Assembly (NCBI RefSeq): GCF_963169125.1
Contig: NC_084802.1
Location: 111,666,903-111,730,902 of the forward strand
DNA length: 64,000 nucleotides
Reading direction: 5' to 3'
From: Humulus lupulus
Taxonomy: Eukaryota > Streptophyta > Magnoliopsida > Rosales > Cannabaceae
Part shown: positions 58,124 to 64,000 of the stretch, piece after piece
Position numbering within the stretch: position 1 is the first letter of the stretch
Layout: the number at the start of each line of letters is the position of its first letter
Made by a program: the position numbers and the translations under genes
Notes under the pieces: generated by a model
What the model was told of the DNA's origin: nothing
What the model saw: the letters and a program-made list of their open reading frames with translations, nothing else
Databases searched by the model: none

Positions 58124-60245
58124 CTACTGGGTGTAAGAATTGAAATTCTTGCCCAAGCCTCTAAGGGCATTTTGGTCAATATGAGTAAATTACCAAAAAT
58201 GTGTGTTATGTGACAAAATATATTTTTTGTCACATTTATTTTATTTTAGCTTGGAGATATTTAAAAACTATAGGGTAAAAATGTGGTTAAATTTGGAGAG
58301 TGAAATTACCAAAGGGCCATTGAGTGCATTAGAAGTGAGTAAAAGGAGCAAGGGCATTAAGGTCTTTTCCAAGGGAGGAGAGAGAGAGGAGTGGGTGGTG
58401 AAGGATGTGCCTAGGGCTCTCACGAGCCTAGGACACCTACCCTAGAAAGTGTAAGAGCCTCACCCACTCATTTGCTTAAATCCAATCATTCCTCTTACAC
58501 ACCAATCATTTTTTTTATTTCCTTCTTTTTCTCAAGAAAACATAAAGAGAAACTCTTTTCATTTCCCTCCCCAAAACTGAGAGGTCTCTCTTCCCTCTCC
58601 ATTTTTTTTCCATTTTTCTCTCTAAGCAGCAATGGCTCTCACTCTCCATTGAAGGAAGAAAGAGAACTCAAGAGCACACTAGGCAAGTGTAAGTTTCGAA
58701 CCTAGTACATTCTTTCCTTCTCTTTTTATTTCAAACCTGAAATCCTAAGGGGTTTTACTATGCATGCATGTGATTCTAATGGCCATGCATGACATGGATC
58801 TTGTATTCTAGGGTTCAAGAGTAGTTGTTTTAGGAGGATCTTAAAGATTTGAAGAATGTTGATGTTTTAGTGAGAACAAAGGTAAATATTTTACAGTTTT
58901 GGCAATTTTCCACTCATCTCCAACTTCTACCTAAACATTTCTTTTTTTTTTTGAAAATCTGCATGTGGAACCTTGGGGATCAGTTTGAGTGTATATAACA
59001 CAAGGAGGAAGTTTGAAAGGCTAAGGGAACCTTATCTCCAAGCTAGACCATCAAAGGTAGATTTTTGGTTGATTCTTGAGTAATTTTGGTTATTGATATA
59101 GATCTGGTTGTATAGGTTGTTTTGTTGGTTTTTGGAATTTATTTTATGCTTGAAGGTTAGCTTGGTTGATTTGTTGATTTGCATGCATGCCTGTGGCAAG
59201 GGTATTGCTAGTTGTGTTTAGTTTTGCTAGAATGTATAAAAATGAATGCTGCCAAGTTTTCGGGGTCTGACATCCAACCGGTCAAATCGTACCCTACTAC
59301 CTTTGCATATTTCTGGATAAGTACTTGAGTTTAGGCTTTTGAAAATCGAAAAAATATGTTTTCAAACCGATGATATGAACTTTTTGGCATCTTGATTCAA
59401 TCTGTAAAATTTCTGTGGCATCCACTACCCAGATTGTTTTGAATACTGAACACATTTTACTGAGCCAAATGCTATGAAATTTGGCAAACTTTTATTTTAT
59501 ATATTTTTAAGGATCACAGATAATTTTTAGAGGAAAATGCAAAATGGTTAAAGTGGAATAGTTTTTCAAAATTTGTCCTAATAATCTGAAAACGAAATTT
59601 CTGGGCAGCAAACACTGCCCAGATTGTCTTAGATTTTTGAATGGTTTCCCCTATCCTAAACATTATGAAATTTTGAGAGAAACTAAATTATTCATGATTA
59701 AAGATCTTGGTAAATGTTTAGAAAAAACTGGGTTACAATGTAAGAGAAATAAAGTTTCTAAGAACCCTAAAAATCTGAGAAAAACTCCTAGGCAGCAAGC
59801 ACTGCCCAAATTTCTTTAAATGGTTTAATGGGATTCGCTTTCCCAAAATTTTTGAAACTTGGTGAGAAATTTTTTAAGATAGGTATTAAGGTCCTGGTAA
59901 AATTTTTGATTAAAACATATCACGGTTTAAGAGTAGTAATTTTTCTAAGTTACCTAAAAACATGGAAATTTTTTAATTTCAAACCTTAACAAAAAAACGA
60001 GTTTTGGGGGGTTAGTTCTCCTAACCTAAATTGAATTTTTGACGTGAGCTTTCGCTTAGTTCTCATCATTAGGATGCATAATACATGAACAATATTTTAA
60101 AGGGTTGTGGTTAGAGAAACTAAAATTTAATATGAGCTTAAAAGCGGGGTTTTTTTATCACGTTAAAATGAATAGTAAAAAAGTTAGATTCGGAATTGGA
60201 AATGAAGTTGTTTTAAAAAATATATAAAGTTTTGGATATCTAAAA
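58124..60245 (+). repeat. Middle of LTR-like element F
   Basis: Resumes F after D. A CT-rich leader-like stretch at 58480-58660 is followed by a donor-like GTAAGTTT at 58690, then the 188-bp repeat array at 59407-59830. Small open frames (58203, 58472, 59637) have no recognisable product. I see no retroviral protein. Confidence 0.45.
59413..59830 (+). repeat. Degenerate 188-bp repeats with hairpin cores
   Basis: Three diverged units with cores at 59413, 59601 and 59788 (spacing 188 and 187). The central core is a perfect hairpin, CTGGGCAG (59601-59608) with CTGCCCAG (59615-59622). The others keep partial stems followed by AGATTGT or AAATTTC. Confidence 0.6.
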
Positions 60246-62594
60246 TGTTACAAACGAGTTTCCTAATACGCAGCGGAATGGTGGTGTGTTTGGCCCAGTG
60301 TACAACAAAAATTTTGTAACATATTTAAATTACTTTTAAATATGCGGATCCATTAAGATACATACATTAATCATAAGCAATAAAAGAATAGAAAACATAC
60401 GTCTTGATACCTATCAAGTATCCTTGCTATCTTTTCATAATTTGAACGAACTTCCTATCCAAGCTGCTCCCAGATACTCAGACCAAGATCTTCCACAACG
60501 TTCTCTACACCTCAAGAAGTGTGTGGGCACTTAGAGAATAAATGATAGTTAATTTGTGATTCTACTTGATGTACTCAACACATGGGATCAAGAGAATAAG
60601 ACGTGAAATTGGTTCTGTATCTTTTCAGGGAGAGAAAGAAAAATATCATTCTTTTTCACAAAGCGAATTCTTGAGTTTCTTTTTATTTTCTGATAAGTCT
60701 TACTTAAAAATAAAATATTCAAATTTAAAAAATAAATCTGTAACCAATTTATAATTTATCTTTCAATTAATTAATTATCTTATTAATGAAAATATCCAAA
60801 AACTAATTTCTGAATTTTCTATTAATTAATTAATTAAATAAATAAAATTGAAAAATATATCCCTGAAAATTGTGTAGTACACTCTATAGTCCATGGACTG
60901 TGTGTGGTCGTGTACCACCCTATATTTTAGGGATATTTTATTTTTCTATTTTTATTTAATTATTTATTCAAACTACCTTGTCAGATAAAAATCTAACAAC
61001 CTAATAATTAATTCAAATTTGAATTAAATATCATTTTAACTAATTATCAAATATAATTAATTATTTAAATAAATTTCAATCTTGTAAATTCAAATCTAAT
61101 TTGAACTTATCAGATTATTACCTCCCACTCAAATAAAGATGTTTAATTAAAACCAATATAAAATTCGAAATTAAATATTTAATTTATTATAATTTTAAAA
61201 ATTATAATTAATTAATTATTTAATATAATTTTGAAAATTAATTTAATTATTTAAAATAATTTGAAAAATTGCATAATGATTAAATATTTATTAATTTTGT
61301 TAATTGCAATTAATTTGTTATTAATTAATTAATCACTATTATCATATAATTGCATATTTGGCCCGAAGAACAAATTTCTTCTTAAATGTGTCTTTCAACC
61401 ATTTTTTCCTTTATATCAACTCTTGCCTTGAATAGTGTCGATAGAGCTGCTGTTGGGACTTATAATACCAAGCTCCAATAAATTTGAGATTATTAATTAA
61501 AGGGTTTATGCCTTTTTAGACCCTGTGTTGTGGCTCATTACCTGTTTAGGGGCCTATTTGAACAATTTTACAAAACACAGGGTCCAAACAGGTAATGAGG
61601 CAAAACACAGGGTCTTAAAATGTATAAACCCTTAATTAAACTCTTTAATTAAATAATCTTAATTTATTAATCTCATGATTACTCCACTATAAATATGAGA
61701 CTGCACTCTTGTAATTATAGACATTTAATTTACTGAGTACTTTATAAAATAAAGCGTCCATTGATATAATCATTACATACAAATTAACTCTCTAATAGTG
61801 GTTCATAATTAATCGGGAATAAAATTACTGTTTTACCCTATTAATTATATCTTGCTTCCTTAAGTACCATTGACTTTACTAGTGAAGGTTAATTCATAAC
61901 TAAATTATGAATTTGAGCTCAATAACCTTTTTCAGTCCCAAAAATCAAACCTTAAGAGAACCATCATTCAATCTCTTACGAGAAGGTATAGATTCCATAT
62001 CTGTACACCCTGTCCCAAGCCATTTAGATTAATGTGTTCCCAAAACAAAAGTTTCTAGCCTTATCATTCTCACAAGCCCTAAGGAGTGAATCAAAGAACT
62101 CATATAACATAAATAGGAATTCATAGTAACTTCATGATTAAGATCTATTTGTATATGATCATCAGATGATATATTTAATTAATACTTCAAAACGGTATTT
62201 AACTAAGTATTAATAAACATATCTGGTCTAGTTCTATATATTCTCTAATATATAAAGTACCTCCACTAAAGTGTCCTACTACACTAGTGATCCAGATCTA
62301 GATCACATGTATTCATAATACTAGTGGACCGTACTTGTAGTAATTAATCTAAAGATTCCATAACTTTATTTTACTGCGAACTATTCAAGTTTATTTATCT
62401 CAAACACAATCTTCCCATACCAATACGTGTTTGAGATCACATTTATGAACATAGGAATTTTTCTGATATTTACTTAATATTATCACATAATAATATAGTA
62501 CATAAAATATATGCATAACAAATTCAATTTATTTATTTATTTATTTCTTAAAACAATGTCTACTACATATTCTTTCAGGGCACAATTCCCAACA
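60246..62594 (-). repeat. Minus-strand copia-like LTR (about 2.35 kb)
   Basis: Plus strand runs from TGTTACAAACG to CACAATTCCCAACA; the minus strand therefore starts TGTTGGGAATTGTGCCC, a start common among plant copia-like LTRs. Its first 450 bp match 24836-25260. No coding domain lies within, so I read it as a solo LTR or a large LTR. Flanks (TAAAA and ACAAA) do not give a clean duplication. Confidence 0.6.
61501..61632. mobile_element. Foldback MITE (132 bp)
   Basis: AGGGTTTATGCC... (61501) and the inverse ...ATAAACCCT (61632) fold along most of the element, with inner pairs GACCCTGTGTT and AACACAGGGTC. TAATTAA flanks both sides (61494-61500, 61633-61639) as a 7-bp duplication. No coding capacity; superfamily not assigned. 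Confidence 0.75.
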
Positions 62595-63377
62595 ACAAAT
62601 CCCAAATTAGTTTAAGGTTATTGAGAATTCGTTTTTACCATTTTCTAAACTTCGAGTCCAATTTCCCTTTCTTTTCGAAAATAACGTAATAGATATCCTA
62701 GGTTATGGATTTAAAGATGGTAAAAATGGAAGTTAGGTTCTATAAAACTGTAAATCGAAAATTATTATCGTTAACAGATAATAAATTGAAAAAGGTCGAA
62801 ATGCAGTATTTTTGGGTAAAGAATGGAAAACGGTAAACTCCGTACTTGAGTAGAAAGTGGGTGGTTTTCTAAGATTAAGAGTCATTTAAAACTTCTTTTG
62901 TAAGTAACCAAAATATGCGTAATACGATTGAGAGAGTCTTCTAGAGATAGAATATTAAAATGCATAGCATGAACAACACGTTGCAGTAAAGGAGATTTTT
63001 CTCAGGAAACTGTAAATTTATTTAAAGCGGAATCTAGTAAAGTGTATAAGAAAAATGTCTGTATAAAGTCTCTAAGAGAACTTTATTGAATGTAGCTATC
63101 GTGGAATACAACTATAAGAATATGCCATAGTTTAATCCGAGTCACTGTGTGGTTTCGATACAGTATTATCTAAGAGTGAAGGCTCTCTTTTGGATAGAAG
63201 GTTTCCATAAGCAACCGCTAAAGAATCTGGGTAAGACAACTTATGATATGTTTGGCAAAAACACGTTAATGACTAGTTTAGATAACTAAGTTATAAGCTA
63301 ATAATTTGAACTACTCTTAGAAGGTTTACTCAAGAACATGGTCCTAGAGGGTTCGCATACTCATGACTAAGGTAAGC
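62595..63377. other. AT-rich stretch, no gene
   Basis: Probably continuing element F after the copia-like insertion. No reading frame, primer site or purine tract recognised. Confidence 0.35.
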
Positions 63378-63755
63378 AGTCCAGCTAGCTATCGTGATGA
63401 CTATGAACTCCGGCTAGCCACCAGAGAATTAAGTAGAAAACCAGTTCGCCAACGATGACTATGTGACTAAGGTCGGTTGGCCACCACAATATGTAATAAA
63501 TTCTACTAAACACCCGTGCCATAAGATTCTGGTTAAACTCTGTGACACATAAGTAAGTTTATTCTAAGTCCAGCTAGCTACCGTGACAACTATGAACTCC
63601 GGCTAGCCATCGGGGAACTTAGTGAGAAACTGGTTCGCCACTGATGACTATGTGACTAAGGTCGGTTGGCCACCGCAATATGTAAGAAGTCTGGCTTAAC
63701 ACCCACAACATAAGAGTCCGGTTAAACTTCGTGACACGTAAGTAAGTTAATTCTA
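63378..63755 (+). repeat. Two tandem 189-bp units
   Basis: Units 63378-63566 and 63567-63755, both starting AGTCCAGCTAGCTA and containing CGGCTAGCC, TGACTAAGGTCGGTTGGCCA and AAGTAAGTT.A.TTCTA. Confidence 0.85.
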
Positions 63756-63837
63756 GAATCAAATCTCTATGACTAAGAAAGTATGCCGAATTCTTCTAGG
63801 AGTCTGGGTAACCGGTGTAACTAGTTTGTACCCGTCG

Positions 63838-63995
63838 AAGCTATGGTAAGATATGTTAAGATGTACTAAGAAATGTTAAGCTATGTTAATATATGTTAAG
63901 ATATATTAAGATATGTTGAAAGTTCCTCTGAAACCCTAAGTAAGTATGTATGTTAAGATACGAATGACTAAGTAAGTATGTATGTTATGATACGA
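63838..63995 (+). repeat. Short TATGTTAAGA-type repeats
   Basis: About seven diverged copies of a 10-bp TATGTTAAGA unit to about 63915, then two copies of a roughly 30-bp unit with AAGTAAGTATGTATGTTA to the window edge. Confidence 0.6.
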
Positions 63996-64000
63996 CTAAG

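Noticed and set aside
63378..63755. CRISPR-like repeat-spacer pattern
   Set aside because: Two contiguous 189-bp units without unique spacers in plant DNA; an ordinary tandem duplication.

Overview
The window looks like heterochromatic, repeat-packed nuclear DNA of a eudicot plant. I see no host gene, tRNA, rRNA or CRISPR array. Almost all of it is LTR retrotransposons nested in one another. The plant origin rests on plant-type Ty3/gypsy lineages (chromodomain Tekay-like and dual-RNase-H Tat-like), primer-binding sites matching plant initiator Met-tRNA, AT-rich LTRs and GT-AG introns. I cannot name the species.

Layout. 1-6704: Tekay-like chromovirus A (+), its left LTR cut by the window edge. 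6705-9037: 3' part of a long LTR (family X). 9038-13936: remains of a minus-strand Tekay-like element B, split by a solo LTR (9549-11718) with a perfect 5-bp target duplication. 14566-18536: complete family X LTR. 18537-19610: decayed gypsy pol and a polypurine tract. 19836 to about 23905: related long LTR (family Y). 24836-25411 and 37065-37387: pieces of a minus-strand copia-like LTR (H), split by C. 25417-37059: complete minus-strand Tat-like element C with duplication TTTTG. 37388-37710, 58124-60245 and probably 62595 onward: LTR-like element F. 37711-58123: Tat-like element D (+). 41196-50245: Tekay-like element E inside the pol of D, duplication GTAAA. 60246-62594: minus-strand copia-like LTR holding a small foldback MITE. 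63378-63980: short tandem repeats.

The nest reads as H containing C and F, F containing D, and D containing E. By-eye LTR divergence is about 2% in E, 3% in C and 4-5% in D, which fits that order. Every pol gene carries stops, frameshifts or lost catalytic residues, so no element looks autonomous.

The most interesting part is shared by C and D. Between integrase and the 3' LTR each carries a second, multi-exon gene on the opposite strand, with its own TATA box and an intron in its 5' leader. Its N-terminal domain resembles the plant 'putative gypsy type transposon' family, and its C-terminus is a coiled coil containing CFYDFWKHN. The intron positions and phases agree between the two diverged copies. 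A 12-nt polypurine tract occurs both at the 3' LTR and just after pol, bracketing this antisense module, and a hairpin with a compensatory base pair follows its stop codon. Separately, LTR families X and Y carry tandem hairpins whose stems co-vary.
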